Both the position numbers and the translations under genes were made by a program. The notes under the pieces were generated by a model that saw nothing but the letters and a program-made list of their open reading frames with translations, ran no database searches and was not told the DNA's origin. A stretch of DNA of 48,094 nt from positions 1 to 48,094 of the forward strand of contig JAZRIJ010000080.1 in NCBI GenBank assembly GCA_045645205.1. Reading direction: 5' to 3'. This DNA comes from RGIG1995 sp045645205 (GTDB taxonomy: Bacteria; Bacillota; Clostridia; Oscillospirales; CAG-272). Below, one piece after another: positions 9,768 to 17,745 of the stretch. How positions within the stretch are numbered: position 1 is the stretch's first letter; each line of letters opens with the position of its first letter.

Positions 9768-9836
9768 AGCATATTATTATCCTTTTGGCAATATCGTTAT
9801 GGGTTTAAATTTGTGTATATGCAGGATAAAACAAAT

Positions 9837-10577
9837 CTACCGGAGCTTTCGGCAGTATTGAGTACAAAGCTTGTCTGTACATTCGGAGCATTTGAGAGCA
9901 GCGTTAGAGTTTTCCCAGAACCGTTCGGGATACATCATAAAGCACAGCTCCCACACCACCCATACGGCTATCGCCGTAAGCAAAAGTGATCGAGAGAAAA
10001 AGCCGTCAATAAACAGCATGGGTGTAAACATCATAAGGTGATCCCAATTGAATATCCGACAGGTTGTACAGCATTTGTTTTTCATTATCAGTCTGAAAGG
10101 ACACCAAAAAAGCACGCATATCAGATCGCACACATAAAACATTACGCTTATCATAAAAAGCATACTGTCGTTTAATATACCGAATCTGTGAAGAACACCG
10201 ATGATCAAAATAAGTATTATCCAGAGTATAAACACCTTATATGCCGACTTTGTGGTGGATATCACATAATTACGCAGAGCCTTATAATTTATCTTTTCTT
10301 TTATAGGCTTGAATCTGTCCAAAAAAAGCTTCTGTGAACCGAGGGGGATATGATTTTTCACGGGAATAAGCTGGCACACCATATCAAACATCCATATCAG
10401 CCACAGTATATGGAAAGGAGAAAAGCTTTTAAAAAAACTGTTTTCACCCAATATATCAAACATATCGGGATAACAGAAAAAAGCAACCGTGCAGAGGGCG
10501 AGTATGATCCCCCTGACAACAAACCGAAATATATACTGTTTTCTGATATTAGACATCGGTTGTGATTTTCTGTTCAT
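9837..10577 (-). CDS. Hypothetical multi-pass membrane protein with C-terminal Cys cluster
   Basis: I do not recognise a characterised family. The 246 residues hold about five to six hydrophobic segments (near residues 12-32, 48-65, 112-132, 140-160, 180-195, 198-218). A conserved-looking cytoplasmic patch KNKCCTTCRIFNWDH lies near residue 170, and the tail CSECTDKLCTQYC has four Cys in 13 residues, suggesting metal or Fe-S binding. It follows the zinc-ribbon membrane protein gene by 12 bases, with AAGAGG as ribosome site, so the two form one transcription unit. The shared Cys-rich membrane character suggests a joint role, which remains unknown. Confidence 0.75.
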   Translation of the reverse strand: MNRKSQPMSNIRKQYIFRFVVRGIILALCTVAFFCYPDMFDILGENSFFKSFSPFHILWLIWMFDMVCQLIPVKNHIPLGSQKLFLDRFKPIKEKINYKALRNYVISTTKSAYKVFILWIILILIIGVLHRFGILNDSMLFMISVMFYVCDLICVLFWCPFRLIMKNKCCTTCRIFNWDHLMMFTPMLFIDGFFSRSLLLTAIAVWVVWELCFMMYPERFWENSNAALKCSECTDKLCTQYCRKLR

Positions 10578-10589
10578 TCGGTTTACCTC

Positions 10590-11006
10590 TTATGTTTTTT
10601 GGGTCGTTCTTGCACGGCATCTCGGGCAGGTTACCTCAATTTCACCTTTATTTTTGGGTATGCGTATCATTGCTCCGCAATTTTTGCACTTGAAATAGCG
10701 ATGTGTTTTTCTGTCACGCCACATAGCTTTTGAAAGACGGATCTTTTTCTTTATCTTGTCTGCAAATATATAGTACTTATTCAGTTCATTCTGCCTTGCA
10801 GTAATCTTCTTTGAAAAAAAACGGTAAGTATAATATATCAAAACGCCCGTAGACGCAAATGATAAAAACTGCAAACCGGGAATATATGCCAAGAGCACAA
10901 GCGCCAAAGCAGTTATCATCAATGCCGTTCCGAACTCGTCATTGCCGTACCTGCCCCTCATACTGTTGTTTAATTTATATAATAAATCCTGAAACCATCT
11001 TTTCAT
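10590..11006 (-). CDS. Hypothetical small membrane protein with C-terminal zinc ribbon
   Basis: The 138 residues have two adjacent hydrophobic segments (about residues 27-66), a basic linker (KKIRLSKAMWRDRKTHRYF) and a C-terminal zinc ribbon with paired CKNC and CPRC knuckles. The ribbon resembles the C-terminal half of DUF-type ribbon proteins in Clostridia. No function can be assigned. First gene of the pair with 10577-9837. The ATG at 11006 has no ribosome site at proper distance: the AAGGAG upstream is placed for a different ATG (11019) that opens a 14-codon frame overlapping this start. Confidence 0.75.
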   Translation of the reverse strand: MKRWFQDLLYKLNNSMRGRYGNDEFGTALMITALALVLLAYIPGLQFLSFASTGVLIYYTYRFFSKKITARQNELNKYYIFADKIKKKIRLSKAMWRDRKTHRYFKCKNCGAMIRIPKNKGEIEVTCPRCRARTTQKT

Positions 11007-11044
11007 CGCTTTTGCACATTGTTACTCCTTTTTTATTTATATTA

Positions 11045-11073
11045 TATCATACATTTTAATTGCATACAATTTT
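11045..11073 (-). promoter_or_regulatory. Sigma-A type promoter of the zinc-ribbon/Cys-tail membrane pair
   Basis: On the minus strand TTGTAT and TATAAT with a 17-base spacer lie about 40 bases before the ATG at 11006. Coordinates are good to a few bases. Confidence 0.55.
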
Positions 11074-11153
11074 TTTGTTAAATTTTTTACAGATTTAAAC
11101 AGAAAACAATTTATAAAATTTAATATATCCGCATTTATTACAAAAATCATAAA

Positions 11154-11182
11154 GGACATACGCTATATTAAACCGTATATCC
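11154..11182 (-). terminator. Weak hairpin after the AEC transporter gene
   Basis: GGACATACG (11154-11162) pairs with CGTATATCC (11174-11182) with one mismatch. On the minus strand a T-rich stretch follows. It is the best candidate for the end of the AEC transcript. Confidence 0.4.
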
Positions 11183-11195
11183 CTATAGTTTTCAC

Positions 11196-12179
11196 TTAAA
11201 TAAACGCAAAATTCTTCAATATAAATATAAACATAAATATAGTCAGCAGGCTGCACATCGTAGTCAACAGCAATATCTTGCTTGCAAGCTCATGATCCCC
11301 GTGCATATTCTTCGCCATTATGTAGCTTGAAACTGCCGTCGGACCGCCAAACGATATAAGTATCATAGTCAAAGGAATTCCTCGGAAGCCAAGCAAAACT
11401 CCTATCGCAAGTGCTATTGCGGGCAATGCAATATTTTTTATCAACATACACCAAACAGAAAGTCCGAGCCCGTTTTTTAGCTTTTCAGGCTTAAAGTTTA
11501 CTCCGATGCTTATAAGCGACAAAGGTACCGCCAATTCCGCTACATCCCCGATCGCTCCCATCATAAACGAGGGAATAGCAATTCCTGTTTCCGACCTTAT
11601 CAGAGATAACGCAAGAGAAATAACTATGCCGAGAACAAGCGGATTCTTTACTATGGATTTCAATATGTTCCACACAAGCGCAACATTGCTTTTTTTCACA
11701 TCCTCACGCGGAGCAAAAATACTGAAGCCGATAACTGCCAAAACGTTGTACATTACTATAACAACAGGCAAAAGCGCCGATGCAGCAACCTTTCCCGAAT
11801 CTCCGAACATATTTTCCGCCAAAGGAAGCGCAAAAATCGCATAGTTACCTCTGACTGCTCCCTGCACAAAAACACTGCGCTTCGGGTTATCTTTTATTGT
11901 ATACCGCACAATAATGCACAACAATACAAATGCCGCGATTATACCCACAAAGAAGTACAGTATTACTCCGACATTCTCTTTGGAAAAAATTTCGTTGAAG
12001 TCAGTGCCGCTGATCGATCTTACCGATTCAAAGGGTAATGCAAAATTAAATACCAACTTATCCGCTATTGTACAGTAATCTTCCTTTAAAAAGTTGATCT
12101 TTTTCAAGAACATTCCGAACAGCACCAACAAAAATATGGGCATTACGGAGTTAAAGCTGTAAAGAAAACTTTCCAACAT
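11196..12179 (-). CDS. AEC (auxin efflux carrier) family transporter
   Basis: Ten-helix inner membrane carrier of the AEC/bile-acid-transporter fold, in bacteria usually exporting or importing carboxylates such as malate or malonate. From MLESFLYSF the 327 residues show the repeated five-helix halves, NYAIFALPLAENMFG near residue 110 in the first half and SFGGPTAVSSYIMAKNM near residue 280 in the second; these are typical AEC motifs at the helix breaks. I prefer the ATG at 12179, where the first transmembrane helix begins. A TTG 16 codons upstream would add a charged leader without a ribosome site. The substrate cannot be told from neighbours, since it is monocistronic and divergent from guaB. 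Confidence 0.85.
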   Translation of the reverse strand: MLESFLYSFNSVMPIFLLVLFGMFLKKINFLKEDYCTIADKLVFNFALPFESVRSISGTDFNEIFSKENVGVILYFFVGIIAAFVLLCIIVRYTIKDNPKRSVFVQGAVRGNYAIFALPLAENMFGDSGKVAASALLPVVIVMYNVLAVIGFSIFAPREDVKKSNVALVWNILKSIVKNPLVLGIVISLALSLIRSETGIAIPSFMMGAIGDVAELAVPLSLISIGVNFKPEKLKNGLGLSVWCMLIKNIALPAIALAIGVLLGFRGIPLTMILISFGGPTAVSSYIMAKNMHGDHELASKILLLTTMCSLLTIFMFIFILKNFAFI

Positions 12180-12391
12180 TTTTTTAAATCGTCTCTTTTC
12201 TATTCTATAATCATAGTTTAAGCTCAATTAATGCATTAAAGTTCACATCAATAAACCAAGCACCGCTCTTGCTTCACAATACATTATACACAATTTAAAC
12301 TAATGTTTCAATAAATTTTGCATTTTTTATTTTTTAATTTCCTTTTTTATGGTATTATTCACAAAACAAAATAATAAATTTATTTTTTATA

Positions 12392-12420
12392 TTGACATTT
12401 TTTAGGGATTGGTGTAAAAT
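12392..12420 (+). promoter_or_regulatory. Strong sigma-A promoter of guaB
   Basis: TTGACA (12392-12397), 17-base spacer, TAAAAT (12415-12420), about 70 bases before the guaB ATG. The rest of 12180-12489 is AT-rich. I see no purine riboswitch or PurR box in it. Confidence 0.75.
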
Positions 12421-12489
12421 TAATAGTTAATAACAGAAGTTATTTTGAAGCAACAAAAATGTACATAAAAACAAAAAAGGAGAAAGATT

Positions 12490-13959
12490 ATGACCAACAA
12501 CCGCTTCGCTAAAGAAGGCCTTACATTTGACGACGTTCTGCTTATCCCCGCAAAAAGTGATGTTCTTCCCAATACGGTTAAATTGGAAACCTACATTACC
12601 AAAAAGATCAAGCTTAACATTCCGCTTATGTCCGCCGCAATGGACACAGTTACAGAATCCAACCTCGCTATCGCTATGGCAAGAGAGGGCGGAATCGGTA
12701 TCATACACAAGAACATGACCATCGAGAGACAGCGTGATGAAGTTGAACGTGTAAAGAGAAGCGAAAACGGCGTTATCACAAACCCCTTCTATCTTTCGCC
12801 CGATAATTATGTATATGAAGCAAATGAGCTTATGGGCAAGTACCGCATATCCGGTGTTCCGATCTGCGATAAAAACAAGAAGCTCATCGGTATTATCACA
12901 AACCGTGATATGAGATTCCTCGATAACTTTGATCTTAAGATCAAAGAAGTTATGACAAAAGACAACCTTGTAACAGCCCCCAGAGGCACTACCCTTGCAG
13001 AAGCACAGGAGATCTTACGCAAGCACAAGATCGAAAAGCTCCCCCTTGTTGATAAAGAGGGCAAGCTTTCGGGACTTATTACAATAAAAGATATAGAGAA
13101 GGCTACAAAGTATCCCAACTCCGCAAAGGATGCAAACGGAAGACTTCTCTGCGGTGCGGCTATCGGTGTTACGGCAGATGTTTTGACCAGAGTTGAAGCT
13201 CTCCTTTCCGTAGGCGCTGACCTCCTTGTTCTTGACTCTGCTCACGGTCATTCACAGAATATACTCAACTGCATTAAGAAAATAAAAGAGACATTCCCCG
13301 AAGCACAGGTCTGCGCAGGTAATATTGCAACAGCAGAAGCGGCTGAAGACCTTATCAAGGCAGGCGCTGACGCTATCAAGGTGGGTATAGGTCCCGGCTC
13401 CATCTGTACGACCCGTGTTGTTGCAGGTATCGGTGTTCCTCAGATCACAGCTATCAGTGACGCTGCAGAGGTTGCACAGAAATACGGTATTCCGCTTATC
13501 GCAGACGGCGGTATCAAGTACAGCGGCGATCTTCCTAAGGCAATTGCCGCAGGCGCTGACGCTATTATGATCGGTTCTCTGTTCGCAGGCTGCGAAGAAT
13601 CTCCCGGCGACTCCGAGATCTATCAGGGCAGACGCTTCAAGGTATACCGCGGTATGGGTTCGCTTGCAGCTATGGAAAAAGGTTCAAAAGATCGTTATTT
13701 CCAGGAAGGAAGCTCAGCAAACAAGCTTGTTCCCGAAGGCGTTGAAGGCCGTGTTCCCTATAAAGGTCCCTTGGCTGATACAGTATATCAGCTTATCGGC
13801 GGTCTCCGCTCAGGTATGGGTTATTGCGGTTGCGCGGACATTCCCACATTGAAGACTAACACCAAGTTCGTAAGAATTACAGGCGCCGGTCTCCGTGAAT
13901 CCCATCCCCACGACATCAATATCACAAAAGAGGCTCCCAACTACAGCCAGCAAATGTAA
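12490..13959 (+). CDS. guaB: IMP dehydrogenase
   Basis: NAD-dependent oxidation of IMP to XMP, the committed step of GMP synthesis. The 489 residues start with the typical LTFDDVLLIPAKS, carry two CBS domains at about residues 95-205 inserted in the TIM barrel, and show the catalytic loop GPGSICTTR near residue 303 with the active Cys, DGGIKYSGD, and the flap motif EGVEGRVPYKGP near residue 415. Complete and normal. It stands alone between a strong promoter and a strong terminator; AAGGAG lies 7 bases before the ATG. Confidence 0.98.
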   Translation: MTNNRFAKEGLTFDDVLLIPAKSDVLPNTVKLETYITKKIKLNIPLMSAAMDTVTESNLAIAMAREGGIGIIHKNMTIERQRDEVERVKRSENGVITNPFYLSPDNYVYEANELMGKYRISGVPICDKNKKLIGIITNRDMRFLDNFDLKIKEVMTKDNLVTAPRGTTLAEAQEILRKHKIEKLPLVDKEGKLSGLITIKDIEKATKYPNSAKDANGRLLCGAAIGVTADVLTRVEALLSVGADLLVLDSAHGHSQNILNCIKKIKETFPEAQVCAGNIATAEAAEDLIKAGADAIKVGIGPGSICTTRVVAGIGVPQITAISDAAEVAQKYGIPLIADGGIKYSGDLPKAIAAGADAIMIGSLFAGCEESPGDSEIYQGRRFKVYRGMGSLAAMEKGSKDRYFQEGSSANKLVPEGVEGRVPYKGPLADTVYQLIGGLRSGMGYCGCADIPTLKTNTKFVRITGAGLRESHPHDINITKEAPNYSQQM

Positions 13960-13970
13960 TAAGAATTCAG

Positions 13971-14003
13971 ATGCCAAGCGAAAAATCGCTTGGCATATTT
14001 TTT
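13971..14003 (+). terminator. Rho-independent terminator of guaB
   Basis: Perfect 11-bp stem ATGCCAAGCGA (13971-13981) / TCGCTTGGCAT (13986-13996), four-base A loop, then a T tract. Placed 11 bases after the guaB stop. Confidence 0.93.
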
Positions 14004-14034
14004 TAATATTTATTGTTTTTTATATAATAATGTC

Positions 14035-14058
14035 GTTTTTTCATGCTTTATTTTCACA
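14035..14058. repeat. Copy 1 of a 24-bp element shared by two leader regions
   Basis: The 24 bases 14035-14058 match 17664-17687 with one difference (G/A at the tenth base). This copy ends 31 bases before the -35 box of the glycosylation operon. Confidence 0.5.
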
Positions 14059-14088
14059 CGAAAAAATCAGGAGGATTTTTGTTTTATA

Positions 14089-14117
14089 TTGACATTAATT
14101 GCTGTTTATGATATAAT
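14089..14117 (+). promoter_or_regulatory. Strong sigma-A promoter of the glycosylation cassette
   Basis: TTGACA (14089-14094), 17-base spacer, TATAAT (14112-14117). The ATG at 14228 is about 105 bases downstream of the likely start site, so there is a long untranslated leader in which I found no clear riboswitch fold. Confidence 0.75.
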
Positions 14118-14227
14118 ATGTTGAAAATTTATGATTGGTTATTATAAAGTTTAAAAACTTTTTTCTTAGCTGTAATAGGCACTGATTTATATTTATAGAC
14201 TAAAAACAATGCGGTAGAGGTAATAAA

Positions 14228-16027
14228 ATGAAAAAAAATTTCAATTCATTTAAGTGTCTTTTATCTCAAAACAAATACCTGTTGCCTGCTGTTGCATCTC
14301 TTTTTTCCTCTGCAGCTTGTATTTTGTTTTTGGAGATGAACACAACAAACATTTTTGCATTACTATTTTTCTTTTCGTTCTTTTTCTTATATCAACAGAG
14401 TTTTGCTATAACCGATTGTAAAATTAAAATAGTTTCAGGCATATTGAGTGTTTTCTACACTGTGTCTTTTTTCTTATACAAATTTGACGATACAATGAAT
14501 GAGCAAGGGTTTTTCCGTATTGCTGTTGTTATCACTTATTTAGTTGGTTTTTATATTCTTTTCAGCAATATTACATCCCTCCTTTACAGCAAACTTATCA
14601 ATAAAACTTTTCTTGAAAAAAACACATCATATACTCCTAAAAAGCCTGCTCTTGTATTTTTTATTTCTATGACAATAATGCTGCTCGGCTGGCTACCTTA
14701 TTTTTTACGCAACTTTCCTGGAGACATCACCACAGATTCAAACAATCAACTTTTGCAGGCTGTCGGTCTTATTCCGTATTCGAACGCTCATCCCGTTGCA
14801 CACACAATGTTTGTAAAGCTTTTTTATGGTTTGGGAATCATTTTTTTTGACGGAAATCAAACTTTGGCGGTCGCAACCTACAGCGTATGCCAGATGATAC
14901 TGTTGTCTGCTACTTTTTCTTATTTGATACTTTCCCTGTATAAGTTCAAAGTCAGAAAAGGTATTTTGGCTTGTCTTGTTTTATTGTTTGCCTTTACCCC
15001 ATACCACGCGGTATACAGTATCACTCTTTGGAAAGATATCTGGTTTGGCGCAATCGTTTTGGTTTTCTCAACAACTATTTGGCAAATTTTTGAACACTAT
15101 AGTTCTGAAAACAAGAAATTCCCTTGGCTTCAAGCAATCTTTTTTTTGATTTTCGGCTTGGGTCTTTGTTTATTCAGAAGCAACGGTCTGTATGCTTATC
15201 TCGTTTTGCTTCCTTTCCTTTTCCTTATACTTAGAAAGAAAAATACTTATATCGCATTGTTGTCGGTAGTTGTGCTTGTGGTTGCCATTATTGTAAAAGG
15301 TCCCGTAATGCAATCTCTCAACATTCCCCAATCTGACACAATAGAGTCTCTCTCAATTCCCGCACAGCATATAGCCAGAGCGATTACAGACGGCGCACAG
15401 CTAACCGATGAACAATATGATCTTTTATCTCAAGTGGTTGTCATCGAAGAAATCCCCAACCGCTATACTCCTCATGTATCCGATCCTATCAAGAATCTAG
15501 TCAGAGAAACAAACAATCAAGTATATATAAACAAAAACAAAGTTGCATTTTTGAAGCTTTGGATCGACATCGGTTTAGCAAATCCGCGCTCGTATATTAA
15601 TGCTCAGATTGATCAAACATACGGCTACTGGTATCCCGATGTTCAATACTGGGTATATTCTCCCGAATTTATCAATCGTGATATGGAGTTTGAAAAAGAC
15701 ACCAAACTACCTGAAGATGCATATCAGTTCTATACAAACTGTATGTTTGCATACCAGAAAGTTCCCTTCTTGGGTCTTTTGTGGAGCATAGGAACATTTA
15801 CATGGATTGCACTTTTCTCCATGGGGCTTTGTTTCTTAAAAAAAGAAAAACAATTCCTCGTTTCGTATATCCCCGTTCTTGCAGTGTTGGCTACGCTTAT
15901 TATTGCAACGCCCGTGTATTCCGAATTCAGATATGCGTATTCTCTGTTCACCACGTGCCCTTTGCTGTTTATCATTCCGTATACAATTAAACCTAAAGAC
16001 AATGCAGATATTTACCCATCTACATAA
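14228..16027 (+). CDS. DUF6020-type polytopic membrane protein, probable GT-C glycosyltransferase
   Basis: The 599 residues form about twelve hydrophobic helices, with a long outer loop between residues 370 and 500. After the third to fifth helices the segment FPGDITTDSNNQ followed by NAHPVAHTMF resembles the acidic loop of GT-C fold enzymes, which use a lipid-phosphate sugar donor outside the membrane. LWKDIWFGAIV near residue 270 is also typical of this family in Clostridia. It heads a four-gene operon with a flippase-like GtrA, a GT2 of the dolichol-phosphate synthase type and a DUF2304 protein. I infer that it transfers a sugar from a polyprenyl carrier onto a surface polymer or protein; the acceptor is unknown. 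AGAGGT precedes the ATG. Confidence 0.75.
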   Translation: MKKNFNSFKCLLSQNKYLLPAVASLFSSAACILFLEMNTTNIFALLFFFSFFFLYQQSFAITDCKIKIVSGILSVFYTVSFFLYKFDDTMNEQGFFRIAVVITYLVGFYILFSNITSLLYSKLINKTFLEKNTSYTPKKPALVFFISMTIMLLGWLPYFLRNFPGDITTDSNNQLLQAVGLIPYSNAHPVAHTMFVKLFYGLGIIFFDGNQTLAVATYSVCQMILLSATFSYLILSLYKFKVRKGILACLVLLFAFTPYHAVYSITLWKDIWFGAIVLVFSTTIWQIFEHYSSENKKFPWLQAIFFLIFGLGLCLFRSNGLYAYLVLLPFLFLILRKKNTYIALLSVVVLVVAIIVKGPVMQSLNIPQSDTIESLSIPAQHIARAITDGAQLTDEQYDLLSQVVVIEEIPNRYTPHVSDPIKNLVRETNNQVYINKNKVAFLKLWIDIGLANPRSYINAQIDQTYGYWYPDVQYWVYSPEFINRDMEFEKDTKLPEDAYQFYTNCMFAYQKVPFLGLLWSIGTFTWIALFSMGLCFLKKEKQFLVSYIPVLAVLATLIIATPVYSEFRYAYSLFTTCPLLFIIPYTIKPKDNADIYPST

Positions 16028-16054
16028 ATATAACATAATTAACCGGAGACAACA

Positions 16055-16504
16055 ATGAAAGATAAAATTCTTAATATCTTAAAAAATGAAACCGGATCCT
16101 ACTTGTTCTATGGAGTGTTGACAACCGTTATAAACTATTTAAGCTTTTCTCTTGCATTGACGTTTTTAGGCTATGATCGCATCTTGATCGTAAACACCAT
16201 ATCATTTATTTGCGCTGTTGTCTTTGCCTACGTTACAAACAAGCTGTTTGTTTTCAAAAGTAAAAGCTGGAAATGGTCCACTCTGAAAGTCGAAATCCCC
16301 TCTTTCCTTTCCGCAAGGATTCTTTCATACTTTTTTGAGCAATTCGGTCTGTATTTAAGTGTTGACATCTTCCACCTTGAAAGATATTCGCTTCTTGGAA
16401 TTGACGGCGTGTTTGTGTTTATGACAAAAATCGGTTTGTCCTTCGCTGTTGTTATCTTAAACTGGGCTGTCAGCAAATTTTTTATATTCAAGAGAGACAG
16501 GTGA
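16055..16504 (+). CDS. GtrA family membrane protein
   Basis: The 149 residues have four transmembrane helices in the GtrA pattern, including FLGYDRILIVNTISFICAVVFAYV split across helix two and NWAVSKFFIFKR at the C-terminus. GtrA-type proteins are thought to flip undecaprenyl-phosphate-linked glucose or related sugars to the outer face. Its place between the DUF6020 protein and a lipid-carrier GT2 fits that role: GT2 loads the carrier, GtrA flips, DUF6020 transfers. An ACCGGAG ribosome site is close upstream. Confidence 0.85.
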   Translation: MKDKILNILKNETGSYLFYGVLTTVINYLSFSLALTFLGYDRILIVNTISFICAVVFAYVTNKLFVFKSKSWKWSTLKVEIPSFLSARILSYFFEQFGLYLSVDIFHLERYSLLGIDGVFVFMTKIGLSFAVVILNWAVSKFFIFKRDR

Positions 16505-16508
16505 TATT

Positions 16509-17222
16509 TTGAAGGTTCTTATGATAATTCCCGCCTATAACGAAGAAGAAAGCATTTTGAAGACTGTAAATTCTGTCGTAGAGTATGGTAAAAAATGTGA
16601 TTTTGAGCTTGACTATGTTATAATCAATGACGGCTCATCAGACAACACAATTTCTATTTGCTGTAAAAATAATCTTAATTATATCGACTTAATTCAGAAT
16701 CTCGGAATCGGTGGTGCTGTTCAAACAGGATATATTTACGCTGATTTAAAAAAGTACGATATAGCCGTCCAGTTCGACGGAGACGGTCAGCACGACATTA
16801 GATCCCTGCAAAATCTCATTGCTCCTATTGTAAAAGGCGAAGCTGATTTCGTTGTCGGTTCACGTTTCATAGACGGGACAAGCAGCTTTAAGTCCACATT
16901 TATGCGTAGAGTGGGAATTAAATGGCTGTCCTTAGCGATATATTTGTTCTCTGGAACTAAAATATACGATGTTACATCAGGTTTTAGAGCCGCAAACAGA
17001 AAAACAATCAAAATTTTGGCAAAAGATTACCCCGTTGACTATCCCGAACCCGAGTCTATTGTTTCGCTTGTAAAAAACGGCATCTCTGTTTCTGAAGCTC
17101 AGGTAAATATGTTTGAACGTGAAAGCGGAGTTTCTTCCATAAGCTCGTGGAAATCTATCTACTATATGGTAAAGGTTACTCTGGCGATATTTTGCGCAGG
17201 ACTACAACGAAAGGTGAAATAA
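16509..17222 (+). CDS. Family 2 glycosyltransferase, polyprenyl-phosphate sugar synthase type
   Basis: Cytosolic GT-A fold enzyme expected to move a sugar from a nucleotide donor to undecaprenyl phosphate. The 237 residues start MIIPAYNEEESI, with VIINDGSSDNT near residue 40, the metal-binding QFDGDGQHD near residue 90 and VVGSRF near residue 115; all belong to the DPM1/GtrB group. It lacks the two C-terminal membrane helices of GtrB. Starts with TTG at 16509, four bases after the gtrA stop; the next in-frame ATG would cut the first strand. Third gene of the operon. Confidence 0.9.
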   Translation: MKVLMIIPAYNEEESILKTVNSVVEYGKKCDFELDYVIINDGSSDNTISICCKNNLNYIDLIQNLGIGGAVQTGYIYADLKKYDIAVQFDGDGQHDIRSLQNLIAPIVKGEADFVVGSRFIDGTSSFKSTFMRRVGIKWLSLAIYLFSGTKIYDVTSGFRAANRKTIKILAKDYPVDYPEPESIVSLVKNGISVSEAQVNMFERESGVSSISSWKSIYYMVKVTLAIFCAGLQRKVK

Positions 17223-17224
17223 AT

Positions 17225-17572
17225 ATGACTACTATTCTTAGAGTTGAAATGGTTTTGTTTTCAATATTTTTCCTTTTTTTTGTTTTGAGAACAGTACGAA
17301 AGAAAAAACTACAGGTTCAGTATGCGTTAATCTGGATTGTTTTGGCTATTGGAACGTTTTGTTTGGCTGTTATTCCCGGAGTTGCAGAAGGACTGTCTGC
17401 GTTGGTTGGAATTGAAACAGCATCAAACTTTGTTTACTTGTTGGCTATATTATCATTGCTGCTTTTAACCTTTTCTCTTACAATCATTGTTTCAAAACAA
17501 GCACAAAAAATCAAAAATATTATACAAATTGTATCCATCAAAGAAACATTGAAAAAAGAAAACGAAAAATAA
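17225..17572 (+). CDS. DUF2304 family membrane protein
   Basis: The 115 residues have three hydrophobic helices (about residues 5-22, 35-54, 68-92) and the internal VQYALIWIVLAI motif of DUF2304, a family found beside GT2 and GtrA genes in lipid-linked glycosylation loci. The start at 17225 is chosen for the AAGGTG 9 bases upstream and the two-base gap after the GT2 stop; an ATG at 17147 inside the GT2 gene would add a non-hydrophobic leader. Last gene of the cassette. Exact role unknown. Confidence 0.8.
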   Translation: MTTILRVEMVLFSIFFLFFVLRTVRKKKLQVQYALIWIVLAIGTFCLAVIPGVAEGLSALVGIETASNFVYLLAILSLLLLTFSLTIIVSKQAQKIKNIIQIVSIKETLKKENEK

Positions 17573-17597
17573 AATCAAACAAATATACTGTATTCAT

Positions 17598-17636
17598 CCC
17601 TCCTGTCGTTGTAATTGACAAGAGGGTTTTATTTTT
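17598..17636 (+). terminator. Terminator of the glycosylation cassette
   Basis: CCCTC and TGTC pair with GACA and GAGGG (17598-17626), with a single-base bulge on each arm, followed by TTTTATTTTT. Confidence 0.8.
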
Positions 17637-17663
17637 GTAATTACATACTGGTGGGATTTTTTT

Positions 17664-17687
17664 GTTTTTTCATACTTTATTTTCACA
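17664..17687. repeat. Copy 2 of a 24-bp element shared by two leader regions
   Basis: Matches 14035-14058 in 23 of 24 bases. Here it lies directly (5 bases) before the -35 box of the NAGPA operon, a different distance from copy 1. Confidence 0.5.
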
Positions 17688-17692
17688 AACAC

Positions 17693-17722
17693 TTGAACTT
17701 ATCCATAGATCTGTGTTATAAT
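17693..17722 (+). promoter_or_regulatory. Sigma-A type promoter of the NAGPA/alarmone operon
   Basis: TTGAAC (17693-17698), 18-base spacer, TATAAT (17717-17722), followed by the GAAAGGA ribosome site at 17738-17744. Confidence 0.65.
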
Positions 17723-17745
17723 ACATTTTAATGGATTGAAAGGAT

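Noticed and set aside
12240..12330. Purine riboswitch before guaB
   Set aside because: No purine-aptamer core or three-way junction could be drawn; only a small inverted repeat (AAGCA/TGCTT) is present.
12385..14105. Shared bases around the -35 boxes of guaB and the glycosylation cassette
   Set aside because: The match is about 15 bases, mostly T-rich with the consensus TTGACA; likely chance in AT-rich promoters.
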